This document shows, piece after piece, positions 1-6,065 of a stretch of DNA of 6,897 bases. The position numbers were made by a program, and so were the translations under genes. This DNA is from Dehalococcoidia bacterium (GTDB taxonomy: Bacteria; Chloroflexota; Dehalococcoidia; UBA2979), in the NCBI GenBank assembly GCA_018700215.1, contig JABIST010000023.1, forward strand, positions 1-6,897, written 5' to 3'. Positions within the stretch are counted from its first letter, which is position 1. Each line of letters opens with the position of its first letter. The notes below the pieces were generated by a model. It was not told the DNA's origin, did no database searches, and saw only the letters and a program-made list of their open reading frames with translations.

Positions 1-120
1 CCCGGCCCCGCTTCTCCTGGTAGGGCAGAGTTCGAGCAGAAGAGCCAGTCCCTCGTACGTCTCCGCAGGGACGCATGACACATCGCACGCCAGCGAGCGC
101 CACTGCCTGAGGTGGTGTGC
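1..120. other. Left flank, no gene assigned
   Basis: These 120 bases lie downstream of the flavin oxidoreductase stop codon. On the plus strand, bases 1-75 are open and end in TGA at 76-78. They could be the last 25 codons of a gene converging from the left, but the peptide is too short to recognise and its third-position GC is unremarkable. One minus-strand frame is also open through the left edge, without a visible start or ribosome site. I see no convincing terminator hairpin or RNA gene. Confidence 0.2.
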
Positions 121-1152
121 CTAAGCCGTCGCTGCAGCTGGCTGCATCCCAACCACCTCGGCCAGTAACTCATACGAGCGAACCCGCTCGGCGTGCGAAT
201 GAACCGCCGTGGTGATGATCAGCTCGTCGGCGCCAGTTCGCTCGATTAACTCCTTCAGCCCGTCTCTCACTGTCTCCGGCCCACCGACTACCTGGGAGCC
301 CACTCGCCCATCGATCAACGCCTGCTCCTGTGGCGAGTACTCGTAAGCCGCAGCCTCTTCCGGCGTCGGGAACCGCCCCGGCCGCCCGGTGCGCAGGCGC
401 ACGAATGACAGCGAACCAGAGCCCGCGAGCCACTGCGCCTGCTCGTCGCTCTCCGCACACAACACCGATACCCCGAGCATCAGATACGGCTCGTCGATCG
501 CCCCGCCCGGACGGAACGATTCGCGGTAGGTCTGGGTCGCCACCATCGTGCTCGCCGACGCGAAGTGATGTGCGAACGAGTACGGCAGCCCCAGCATCCC
601 CGCCGCCTGCGCTCCATAGTTCGATGAGCCCAGCATCCATAGCGCCGGAGGATTCCCCAGACCGGGCGTCGCCGTGATCTCGCGGAACGGGTGCTCGGCT
701 GGCCACTTGCCCTCGAAGTACCCCGACAGCTCCATGATCTGATCCGGGAAGTCATCTGCAGTCCCGCCGCCACGACGCAGCGCCAGCGCCGTGAGCTGGT
801 CCGTGCCAGGCGCTCGACCAATGCCAAGGTCGACCCGCTTCGGATGCAACGCCTCAAGCATGCCGAACTGCTCCGCCACAACCAGCGCCGAGTGGTTCGG
901 CAGCATCACCCCGCCCGAGCCGACCCGGATCGTGGAAGTGACCGACGCGATGTGGGCTAGCAGCACCGCCGGCGCCGAAGACGCAATCCCCGGCATGTTG
1001 TGATGCTCCGCCACCCAGTAGCGATTGAATCCCAGCCGCTCCACGCGCGGAGCTAGATCCAGCGAGTTCCGCAACGCGTCCCCCGGCGTAGACCCTTCCG
1101 ACACCGGAGCAACATCGAGGACCGACAGCGGGATACCAAGCTCTGTATTCAT
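121..1152 (-). CDS. LLM-class flavin-dependent oxidoreductase (YhbW/MsnO8-like)
   Basis: A 343-residue protein of the bacterial luciferase-like superfamily, a TIM-barrel that binds FMN (or F420 in some lineages). It closely follows the E. coli YhbW pattern, including length (about 335). Visible landmarks are LDVAPV near residue 12, WVAEHHNMPG at 46-55, GSGGVMLPNHS at 78-88, GRAPGTD at 112-118, LGSSNYGAQAAGMLGLP at 174-190 with AHHF just after, VVGGPETVRDGL at 288-299 and ADELIIT at 308-314. Family members use reduced flavin and oxygen or act as flavin reductase partners; the substrate here cannot be read from sequence. The frame stays open upstream to 1293, but ATG at 1152 is preferred: homology begins there, a strong GAGGAGGT site precedes it, and the longer version would add 47 Arg/Ser-rich residues overlapping the upstream gene. 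It is probably cotranscribed with the dehydrogenase ending at 1172. The function class is secure; the reaction is unknown. Confidence 0.93.
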   Translation of the reverse strand: MNTELGIPLSVLDVAPVSEGSTPGDALRNSLDLAPRVERLGFNRYWVAEHHNMPGIASSAPAVLLAHIASVTSTIRVGSGGVMLPNHSALVVAEQFGMLEALHPKRVDLGIGRAPGTDQLTALALRRGGGTADDFPDQIMELSGYFEGKWPAEHPFREITATPGLGNPPALWMLGSSNYGAQAAGMLGLPYSFAHHFASASTMVATQTYRESFRPGGAIDEPYLMLGVSVLCAESDEQAQWLAGSGSLSFVRLRTGRPGRFPTPEEAAAYEYSPQEQALIDGRVGSQVVGGPETVRDGLKELIERTGADELIITTAVHSHAERVRSYELLAEVVGMQPAAATA

Positions 1153-1157
1153 CTCGT

Positions 1158-1165
1158 ACCTCCTC
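1158..1165 (-). promoter_or_regulatory. Strong ribosome binding site that fixes the 1152 start
   Basis: On the minus strand this reads GAGGAGGT, an almost complete anti-16S match, ending 5 bases before the ATG at 1152. It sits wholly inside the 19-base gap after the dmlA-type stop codon. This shows that the flavin oxidoreductase has its own efficient initiation within a shared message, and it argues against the start at 1293. Confidence 0.8.
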
Positions 1166-1171
1166 GGAGCG

Positions 1172-2257
1172 CTACAGCGCGTCCACGATTGCCGCCCCGA
1201 GATCCGATGTGGTGGCGGTGCCGCCGATGTCTGGCGTACGCGGCGCGCCACTACTCGGGTCGAGCACCATCTCGATCGCGCTGACGATCGCATCGTGCGC
1301 TGCTCGGTGACCCAGGAAGTCCAGCATCATCGCACCACACCAGATCTGACCGATCGGATTCGCGATCTGTTGCCCCGCGATGTCCGGCGCGGAGCCGTGC
1401 ACCGGCTCGAACAACGAGGGGAACGTCAACGTCGGGTTGAGGTTCGCGCTCGGGGCAATGCCAATCGTGCCAGTGCATGCCGGGCCGAGGTCGCTCAGGA
1501 TGTCGCCGAACAAGTTGCTGGCAACCACCACGTCGAAGAATTCAGGTCGCTGAACGAAGTGCGCCGTCAGGATATCGATGTGGAACTTGTCCACGGCGAC
1601 GTCCGGGTAATTCGTTGCCATCTCGACGACGCGTTCGTCCCAGTACGGCATCGTGATCGCGATGCCATTGGACTTCGTCGCGCTCGTCAGATGCTGCTTT
1701 GGTCGCGACTGAGCGAGTTCGAACGCGTACTTCAGCACGCGATCGACGCCGATGCGGGACATCACCGTCTCCTGCATCACCATCTCGCGCTCGGTGCCCT
1801 GGAAGATCCGCCCGCCGATGCTGGAGTACTCGCCCTCGGTGTTTTCGCGAACGATGTACATGTCGATCTCGCCGGGTTCGCGTGCGGTGCCATCGCGCCG
1901 AACGACCGGCGCGATGATGCCTGGCATCAGCCGTGCCGGTCGCAGGTTGATGTACTGATCGAACTCACGACGGAACTGCAGTAGCGAACCCCACAGCGAG
2001 ACATGGTCCGGGATCTTCTCAGGCCAGCCCACGGCGCCAAAGAAAATCGCGTCATGGCCGCCAATCTGCTCTTTCCAGTCGTCCGGGAGCATCTGTTGGT
2101 GCTGCTCGTAATAGTCCCACGAGGCGAAATCGAAATAGTCGAACTGCAGATCGATCTCGAACTTGCTCGCCACCGTCTCCAGCACGCGGATGCCCTGGGG
2201 CACCACTTCCTGGCCGATGCCATCCCCAGCGATTACCGCGATTCGTTTCTGGCTCAT
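1172..2257 (-). CDS. dmlA: D-malate / tartrate dehydrogenase (decarboxylating), DmlA/TtuC type
   Basis: A 361-residue cytoplasmic beta-decarboxylating dehydrogenase of the isocitrate/isopropylmalate family, the same length as E. coli DmlA and very similar along its whole length. Members oxidise D-malate to pyruvate and CO2 with NAD+, and many also act on L- or meso-tartrate. Residues seen: GDGIG at 11-15, DHVSLWGSLLQFRREFDQY at 84-102 then NLRP, RENTEGEYSS at 137-146, TSATKSNG at 191-198 with the catalytic-type Lys195, metal-binding-type Asp228, Asp252 and Asp256 (NLFGDILSDLGP), and the cofactor loop EPVHGSAPDIAG from 284. Asp292 in that loop is the NAD-selecting aspartate known from isopropylmalate dehydrogenase. 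The SLWG and REFDQY region separates it from LeuB and Icd. The start at 2257 is chosen over 2263 and 2314 because AAGGAG lies 9 bases upstream. First gene of a pair with the flavin oxidoreductase. D-malate versus tartrate preference is not decidable here. Confidence 0.93.
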   Translation of the reverse strand: MSQKRIAVIAGDGIGQEVVPQGIRVLETVASKFEIDLQFDYFDFASWDYYEQHQQMLPDDWKEQIGGHDAIFFGAVGWPEKIPDHVSLWGSLLQFRREFDQYINLRPARLMPGIIAPVVRRDGTAREPGEIDMYIVRENTEGEYSSIGGRIFQGTEREMVMQETVMSRIGVDRVLKYAFELAQSRPKQHLTSATKSNGIAITMPYWDERVVEMATNYPDVAVDKFHIDILTAHFVQRPEFFDVVVASNLFGDILSDLGPACTGTIGIAPSANLNPTLTFPSLFEPVHGSAPDIAGQQIANPIGQIWCGAMMLDFLGHRAAHDAIVSAIEMVLDPSSGAPRTPDIGGTATTSDLGAAIVDAL

Positions 2258-2266
2258 GGTCATCTG

Positions 2267-2272
2267 CTCCTT
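2267..2272 (-). promoter_or_regulatory. Ribosome binding site choosing between two dmlA starts
   Basis: The minus strand reads AAGGAG. It lies 9 bases before ATG 2257 but only 3 bases before ATG 2263, so the shorter protein beginning MSQKRIAVIAGDGIG is the likely product. The two candidates differ by only two residues. Confidence 0.6.
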
Positions 2273-2328
2273 CGCCGCTGCCGTCAGCACGCGGCAACCC
2301 GGCATCACCCACAACTGTCAGTCGCCGC

Positions 2329-2342
2329 GTGGAACGTGCCAC
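2329..2342. promoter_or_regulatory. Imperfect dyad, candidate operator
   Basis: GTGGAACGTGCCAC is self-complementary at 12 of 14 positions around a central ACGT (pattern GTGGnACGTnCCAC). It ends 15 bases before the -10-like CATAAT at 2358, so a bound dimer would cover the expected -35 zone of that plus-strand promoter. It is about 70 bases upstream of the dmlA start on the other strand. An operator role is inference from symmetry and position alone; a dyad of this length can arise by chance in GC-rich DNA. Confidence 0.3.
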
Positions 2343-2454
2343 CCTCGAACTGCACGGCATAATCCGCCTGGGAGAGCGTAGCCGCCCACACCCACACGAT
2401 CCTGCAATCGGTTCGCGGCGCAGTTCCCCTCGCGCCACTAAACTCCCAACAATC

Positions 2455-2460
2455 GAGGAG
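2455..2460 (+). promoter_or_regulatory. Ribosome binding site of the MDR oxidoreductase
   Basis: GAGGAG ends 7 bases before ATG 2468, which is good spacing and supports this start. Confidence 0.7.
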
Positions 2461-2467
2461 CCCCCAC

Positions 2468-3487
2468 ATGACCACACCACCTACGCCCACCAACCACCAG
2501 CTCCGACTCCGCGCCCGCCCTACCGCGCTTCCAGGCCCCGAACACTTCGATACCACCGAGGAGCCCGCACGCCCTCCCGAGGACGGCGAAGCCCTGCTCG
2601 AGACCGTCTACGTCTCGATCGACCCTGCCATGCGCGTCTGGATGAACGAGGACCCCGGCTACGTCCCCCCGATCGAGATCGGCGAAATTATGCGTGCCGG
2701 CGGCCTCTGCCGCGTCCTCGACAGCCGCATCGAGGGCATCGCGCCCGGCGACCTCGTCGCCACCCGCCCCGGCTGGCAGAGCCACCCCACGCTCCCCGCC
2801 GACGCCCTCCAGAAGATCGACCCCGCGCTCGGCACCGTCGAGGACTGGGTCGGCCCGCTCGGTACCACCGGCCTCACCGCCTGGTTCGGCATCCGCGATG
2901 TCGGTGCCATCAAGTCCGGCGAGACCGTCCTCGTCTCCGCCGCCAGCGGCGCCGTCGGCCAGATGGTCGGCCAGATCGCCAAACTCGAAGGCTGCCGCGT
3001 CATCGGCACCGCTGGCACCTCCGAGAAGTGCCGCATCCTCGTCGACGAACTCGGTTTCGATGCCGCGATCAACTACCGCGAAGCCGCCGACCTCGAGTCC
3101 GCCATCGCCGAGCACGCTCCGGAGGGCATCGACGTCTTCTTCGACAACGTCGGCGGCCCGCTGCTCGATGCCGCGCTCGCCAGCCTCCGCATGCACGGCC
3201 GCGCCGTCATCTGCGGTCGCATCTCTCAGACCGCCGCCACTGAGCTCTACGGCGTCCAGAACCTCGGCCTGCTCATCGGCAAGCGCGCCCGAGTCGAAGG
3301 CTTCATCGTCTCCGACTTCGCCGACCAATTTCCCGAGGCCCGCGCCACCCTCTCCCGCCACCTCCGCGAGGGCGCCATCAAACAGCACCTCCACGTCGTC
3401 GAAGGCCTCGACCAGGCCCCGTCGGCGCTCGCGATGCTCTTCGAAGGTGGCAACACCGGAAAGCTGGTCGTTCGCGTCTCGTCGTAG
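2468..3487 (+). CDS. Zinc-independent NADP-dependent MDR oxidoreductase (curcumin/alkenal reductase-like)
   Basis: A 339-residue cytoplasmic medium-chain dehydrogenase/reductase close to E. coli CurA (about 345 residues) and to the prostaglandin/leukotriene B4 reductase group. These enzymes use NADPH to reduce the C=C bond of alpha,beta-unsaturated aldehydes and ketones. The N-terminal GroES-like half contains VSIDPAMRVWMNE at 49-61. It is followed by the family signature GTTGLTAWFGI at 132-142 and the Rossmann nucleotide loop VSAASGAVGQMVGQIAK at 156-172. GTAGTSEKC at 180-188 suits NADPH phosphate binding. DVFFDNVGG at 222-230, EGFIVSDF at 278-285 and LFEGGNTGKLVVRV at 324-337 complete the family pattern. 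I see no structural-zinc cysteine cluster, as expected for this group. It is transcribed alone, divergent from dmlA and convergent with the small lipoprotein, its stop lying 12 bases from that gene's stop. The substrate is unknown; a detoxifying or catabolic enone reductase role is likely. Confidence 0.92.
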   Translation: MTTPPTPTNHQLRLRARPTALPGPEHFDTTEEPARPPEDGEALLETVYVSIDPAMRVWMNEDPGYVPPIEIGEIMRAGGLCRVLDSRIEGIAPGDLVATRPGWQSHPTLPADALQKIDPALGTVEDWVGPLGTTGLTAWFGIRDVGAIKSGETVLVSAASGAVGQMVGQIAKLEGCRVIGTAGTSEKCRILVDELGFDAAINYREAADLESAIAEHAPEGIDVFFDNVGGPLLDAALASLRMHGRAVICGRISQTAATELYGVQNLGLLIGKRARVEGFIVSDFADQFPEARATLSRHLREGAIKQHLHVVEGLDQAPSALAMLFEGGNTGKLVVRVSS

Positions 3488-3499
3488 TCACCCACCCGC

Positions 3500-3913
3500 T
3501 CACCGCATGCAGCCGTCCGAGGCAACCCAGAACAGCGCCAGCTCCTCAACAGCGTCCTCGGCCACCACCGGCTGGCCTCCCTGAACCCGTCGCACCGTCA
3601 GCTCGAAGCGTGCCATCGTCTCGGCGCGTAATTCGCGATTGCCGGGGTCCGCCTCCAGCAACCTGTCGACGAACACGGATAGCGCGTAGAAGGCCATCGA
3701 GGCGCTCTGATAGTCGTCGTACTGCCCGCATCGAGGGGCGACGCTCACAACCCCTGGGCTGATCGTTGGAGTCGACATCGGCGTTGCCGGTGCGCTCGTT
3801 CTTGCGGGAGTCGGAGTCGGTGTCGTCGTCAGTCGGGCGGCGCCGCAGCCGCTGACGGTCAGCAGCACAAGCGCGAAACAGACCTGCAGACCACGACCGT
3901 GAGTGCCATCCAC
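3500..3913 (-). CDS. Putative small lipoprotein with Thr/Pro stalk, function unknown
   Basis: A 137-residue predicted exported lipoprotein that I do not recognise. A short hydrophobic stretch, LQVCFALVLLTVSGC, ends in a lipobox-like V-S-G-C with lipidation Cys at residue 23. The n-region is only weakly basic. Residues about 29-55 are Thr/Pro/Ser/Ala rich, typical of an extended stalk. The remaining 80 residues look like a small helical domain with cysteines at 62 and 135 that could form a disulfide. The start is GTG 3913, 9 bases after AGGAG (3923-3927); GTG 3919 is also possible but lies only 3 bases from that site. A longer ATG start is not available in frame. It diverges from the ABC transporter operon, which may hint at a shared control region but not at a function. 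The lipobox plus stalk make a real gene likely; the domain is unassigned. Confidence 0.65.
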   Translation of the reverse strand: MDGTHGRGLQVCFALVLLTVSGCGAARLTTTPTPTPARTSAPATPMSTPTISPGVVSVAPRCGQYDDYQSASMAFYALSVFVDRLLEADPGNRELRAETMARFELTVRRVQGGQPVVAEDAVEELALFWVASDGCMR

Positions 3914-3927
3914 GATCACGCACTCCT

Positions 3928-3949
3928 GTCATCGAGGTCACTGCGGTCA
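3928..3949. repeat. Three direct GTCA repeats at exact 9-base spacing
   Basis: GTCA begins at 3928, 3937 and 3946, each followed by five different bases (TCGAG, CTGCG, AACAG). A fourth GTCA at 3975, out of that phase, pairs with TGAC at 3967. The array lies just upstream of the lipoprotein ribosome site and 17 bases before the -35 box of the transporter promoter. It could be a regulator-binding array. With 4-base units, chance remains a serious alternative. Confidence 0.3.
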
Positions 3950-3954
3950 AACAG

Positions 3955-3964
3955 CACGATCGTG
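3955..3964. promoter_or_regulatory. Perfect 10-base palindrome CACGATCGTG
   Basis: CACGATCGTG is its own reverse complement and ends one base before the predicted -35 hexamer at 3966. A related CACGATCACG occurs at 3911-3920, inside the start of the lipoprotein gene. The position immediately upstream of the promoter suits an activator or repressor site; that function is inference. Confidence 0.35.
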
Positions 3965-3965
3965 A

Positions 3966-3994
3966 TTGACTTTCGTCATGCTCCCGCGTAAAAC
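3966..3994 (+). promoter_or_regulatory. Sigma70-like promoter for the ABC transporter operon
   Basis: TTGACT at 3966-3971 (5 of 6 to consensus) is followed after exactly 17 bases by TAAAAC at 3989-3994 (4 of 6). It is the best promoter match I found in the window. Initiation would fall near 4001, giving a leader of about 100 bases before the GTG start at 4100. Inverted repeats overlap both boxes. Confidence 0.5.
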
Positions 3995-4002
3995 CTGCGG
4001 GA
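3982..4002. promoter_or_regulatory. Inverted repeat embracing the -10 box
   Basis: TCCCGC (3982-3987) and GCGGGA (3997-4002) are perfect 6-base arms around the 9-base centre GTAAAACCT, which contains most of the predicted -10. A dimeric repressor bound here would block the promoter. The centre is A-rich, unlike its surroundings, so the symmetric GC arms stand out. It is unlikely to be a terminator because no gene ends just upstream and no U-tract follows. Confidence 0.35.
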
Positions 4003-4087
4003 CGTTGGTCTATACGCTACGTGATAACACGAACGCGATGGAATCGACCTGGAATCGTCGCTCGAGACCTCCACGAGCGCGGCAGCG

Positions 4088-4093
4088 AAGGAG
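4088..4093 (+). promoter_or_regulatory. Ribosome binding site for a GTG start overlapping ATG-TGA
   Basis: AAGGAG ends 6 bases before GTG 4100. An ATG at 4098-4100 overlaps this start but is followed at once by TGA, so it can only make a one-codon frame. The site therefore decides for the GTG, with the ATG a possible decoy or dampener of initiation. Confidence 0.65.
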
Positions 4094-4099
4094 CGCAAT

Positions 4100-5986
4100 G
4101 TGACCGAGAGCAACTACTGGACCCGGAAGCAAGGCACGCGCCTGTCTCGACGCGGAATGCTTCGCGGCGCAGCACTCGGTGGAGCCGGCCTCGCCGGAGC
4201 CGCGCTCATTGGCTGCGGTGGCGACGATGCCCCCGCCAGCGACGGCGGCAGCAGTAGTGGCGGCGGTGGTGGCGGCGGATCCGCATCCACCGATGGTTCG
4301 CCCCCGCTCACAGCAGCAGAGTTCGCCGAGACCTCGCTTGAGGATCTGCGCACCATCTACGCCCCGACGAGCCTCTCGACGCTCCCGGGCCAGCTCGACG
4401 CACTGGAGAACGGCCCCGCCTTCGGCGGTACCTACCGCTACAGCGGCAACGCACCCACCTCCAACTGGGACATCCTCAGTCCCAGTGCCTTCGCACTCAC
4501 CGTCCAGCCCATGCACAGCCAGCTCCTCACCTTCAAGTGGAAGGGCGACCTCGATCCATCACTCTTCGGCAAGATCGAAGTCGAGCCAGACCTTCCGAAG
4601 AGCTGGGAGGTCTCCGAGGATGGACTGACCCACACCTTCCAACTCCCGGACGAGCCCGTTTACTGGCACGATGTCGCGCCGGTCAACGGCCGCGAGTTCA
4701 CCTCCGATGACCTCGCCTTCGGGATCGAGGCGCTCCGCCAGGCGCCCGTCCAGAGCGGCACCTACCGCGACGTCGTCAAGGTCGAAGCGACCGATGACAA
4801 GACCGTCGTCATCAGCTTCGGCAGCCCCGCCGCCTACTTCGCGCGCGAGTCCTGCATCCCCATCCAATGGCTCGTCGCGCCGGAGCATGTCGAAGCTGGC
4901 CTCGGCGACGCCCCCATCGGCACCGGTCCCTTCCAGCTCGACAAGTCGGAAGCCGATATCGGCATCAGCTACGACCGCAACCCGCGCTACTGGAAGGAAG
5001 ATCCGCTCTACGGGACCGGCAAGAAGTTGCCCTACCTGGACCGCATGGAGCGCACCTACCACCCGGACCGCGCCACCTACCAGGCCGCATGGGCATCCGG
5101 TCAGACCGACTACGGTTCCAACCCCAACATGTCCCGCCGCGAGATCGTCAGCCTCATGGAACTCCGCCCGGATTCCGTGATGCACATGAACTCCCCGCCA
5201 CCAAGCTGGCACCCATTCATCGCCATCAACAACAACACCGCGCCCTTCAACGACGCGCGTGTCCGCCGAGGGCTCTCCATGGCGATCGACCGCCAGGGCA
5301 TGATCGATGGCCTCGTCGGTGGCCTCGCCTCCCCCGGCTACTACCAGGACTGGAACTTCTTTGATCGACCAGGGAACCCCTGGCCCTGGACGCTCGACGA
5401 ACTCGGCCCCTACATGAAGTACGACCCGGCCGAGGCGAAGAAGATGCTCTCCGCCGCCGGCTTCGATGAAGGCCTCGGTCGCACCGTTGAGCTCGGCTGG
5501 GGTACCAACACTGATGGCCTGAACAACTCGATCTACGAGGCGATGTCGGACGGGCTACGCACGGACCTCGGCATCGATATCAACCGAGTGCTCGCAGTCG
5601 ATGGGGCCGCCTACAACGCCAAGCTCTACGGCAGCCAGTACCAGGACCTGCACGTCGCCACCCCGCGGCCAGCCTGGGATCCGCACGGCTTCTCCTTCGG
5701 TCGCATGCACTCGGAGTCCGGGGGCAACTACTACAACATCAACGACCCGATCCTCGATGAGCTGACCGAGAAGCAGCAGGTCACGCTCGACGTCGATGAG
5801 CGTCGCGACGTGGTCCGCCAGATCATGGAGCGCGACCTCGATCAGATGTACACGCTGTGGGGGATCATGGTTTACAAGTTCATGATCCGCGATCCCAAGG
5901 TCTTCAACCTCGGCGACCACTACCTCGCCTGGATGACCCCCGGCTGGGGCGAACGCAAGCTCGAGTACGCCTGGAAACAGGCCTAG
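4100..5986 (+). CDS. ABC transporter substrate-binding lipoprotein, family 5 (peptide/nickel/opine class)
   Basis: A 628-residue extracytoplasmic solute-binding protein for an ABC importer. It has a Tat-like signal (SRRGMLRG, twin arginines 17-18), a hydrophobic Gly/Ala segment and a lipobox LIGC with Cys39, so it should be exported folded and lipid-anchored. A Gly/Ser linker, including seven consecutive Gly, covers about 40-64. The SBP_bac_5 domain follows from about 107: SWEVSEDGLTHTFQL at 168-182, NGREFTSDDLAFGIEA at 196-211, GTGPFQL at 274-280, NPRYWKEDP at 294-302, FNDARVRRGLSMAIDRQ at 383-399 and YDPAEAKKMLSAAGF at 441-455. The C terminus is complete. Known ligands in the family include oligopeptides, nickel, opines and glycosides; none can be chosen here. 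Start is GTG 4100 because AAGGAG lies 6 bases upstream, and the next in-frame Met (residue 20) would remove the twin arginines. It leads an operon with the permease 79 bases downstream. Confidence 0.95.
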   Translation: MTESNYWTRKQGTRLSRRGMLRGAALGGAGLAGAALIGCGGDDAPASDGGSSSGGGGGGGSASTDGSPPLTAAEFAETSLEDLRTIYAPTSLSTLPGQLDALENGPAFGGTYRYSGNAPTSNWDILSPSAFALTVQPMHSQLLTFKWKGDLDPSLFGKIEVEPDLPKSWEVSEDGLTHTFQLPDEPVYWHDVAPVNGREFTSDDLAFGIEALRQAPVQSGTYRDVVKVEATDDKTVVISFGSPAAYFARESCIPIQWLVAPEHVEAGLGDAPIGTGPFQLDKSEADIGISYDRNPRYWKEDPLYGTGKKLPYLDRMERTYHPDRATYQAAWASGQTDYGSNPNMSRREIVSLMELRPDSVMHMNSPPPSWHPFIAINNNTAPFNDARVRRGLSMAIDRQGMIDGLVGGLASPGYYQDWNFFDRPGNPWPWTLDELGPYMKYDPAEAKKMLSAAGFDEGLGRTVELGWGTNTDGLNNSIYEAMSDGLRTDLGIDINRVLAVDGAAYNAKLYGSQYQDLHVATPRPAWDPHGFSFGRMHSESGGNYYNINDPILDELTEKQQVTLDVDERRDVVRQIMERDLDQMYTLWGIMVYKFMIRDPKVFNLGDHYLAWMTPGWGERKLEYAWKQA

Positions 5987-6004
5987 CCAGACCAGTGCTG
6001 GGGG

Positions 6005-6036
6005 AGCGCCTCACCGCCTGAACGCGGTGGGGCGCT
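6005..6036 (+). terminator. GC hairpin between binding protein and permease (attenuator or mRNA stabiliser)
   Basis: Arms 6005-6017 (AGCGCCTCACCGC) and 6024-6036 (GCGGTGGGGCGCT) pair over 13 base pairs, with a single U-G wobble, around the 6-base loop CTGAAC. It starts 19 bases after the binding-protein stop and ends 29 bases before the permease start. The following bases, TCTCGCG, are only weakly T-rich, so a full intrinsic terminator is doubtful. In importer operons such hairpins commonly cause partial termination or protect the upstream message, raising binding protein over permease. That role is inferred; the fold itself is directly visible. Confidence 0.75.
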
Positions 6037-6065
6037 TCTCGCGTATCAACGACAGGTTCCGCAAT

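Larger units (their letters stand above)
2258..2467. promoter_or_regulatory. Divergent control region between dmlA and the MDR oxidoreductase
   Basis: A 210-base gap between two divergent start codons that must hold promoters for both directions unless transcription is leaderless or comes from further away. On the plus strand I see -10-like CATAAT at 2358-2363 and TAAACT at 2439-2444, neither with a good -35 at 16-18 bases. No convincing minus-strand promoter was found. A 14-base imperfect dyad lies at 2329-2342. No regulator gene adjoins it. Confidence 0.45.

Noticed and set aside
20..70. tRNA-like GTTCGAG element near the left edge
   Set aside because: The expected pairing of the T-arm fails (A where C61 should pair with G53), and no acceptor or anticodon stem can be built around it.
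1153..1293. 47-residue N-terminal extension of the flavin oxidoreductase
   Set aside because: It overlaps the end of the dmlA-type gene, has Arg/Ser-rich low-information sequence, and is made unnecessary by the strong ribosome site before ATG 1152.
1025..1984. Long plus-strand open frame of 319 codons
   Set aside because: It lies antisense to the dmlA-type gene, whose family match is continuous. Its translation is Arg/His/Asp-rich with no recognisable motif.
2438..3394. Minus-strand open frame of 318 codons opposite the MDR oxidoreductase
   Set aside because: Its Ala/Gly/Asp/Glu-rich composition is what the complement of GC-rich codons gives. The plus-strand gene has all family motifs and a ribosome site.
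3488..3577. Possible bidirectional terminator between the converging genes
   Set aside because: The 12-base gap holds no stem, and the nearby GGCCA/TGGCC pair at 3560-3577 is only 5 base pairs with no T-tract.
2329..3584. Two further plus-strand open frames (2329-3243 and 2694-3584)
   Set aside because: They are Arg/Pro- and Ser/Pro-rich frame shadows of the MDR oxidoreductase with no domain and no ribosome site.
4021..4257. Short plus-strand frame starting at GTG 4021
   Set aside because: It overlaps the binding-protein signal region in another frame, is Arg-rich and lacks a ribosome site.
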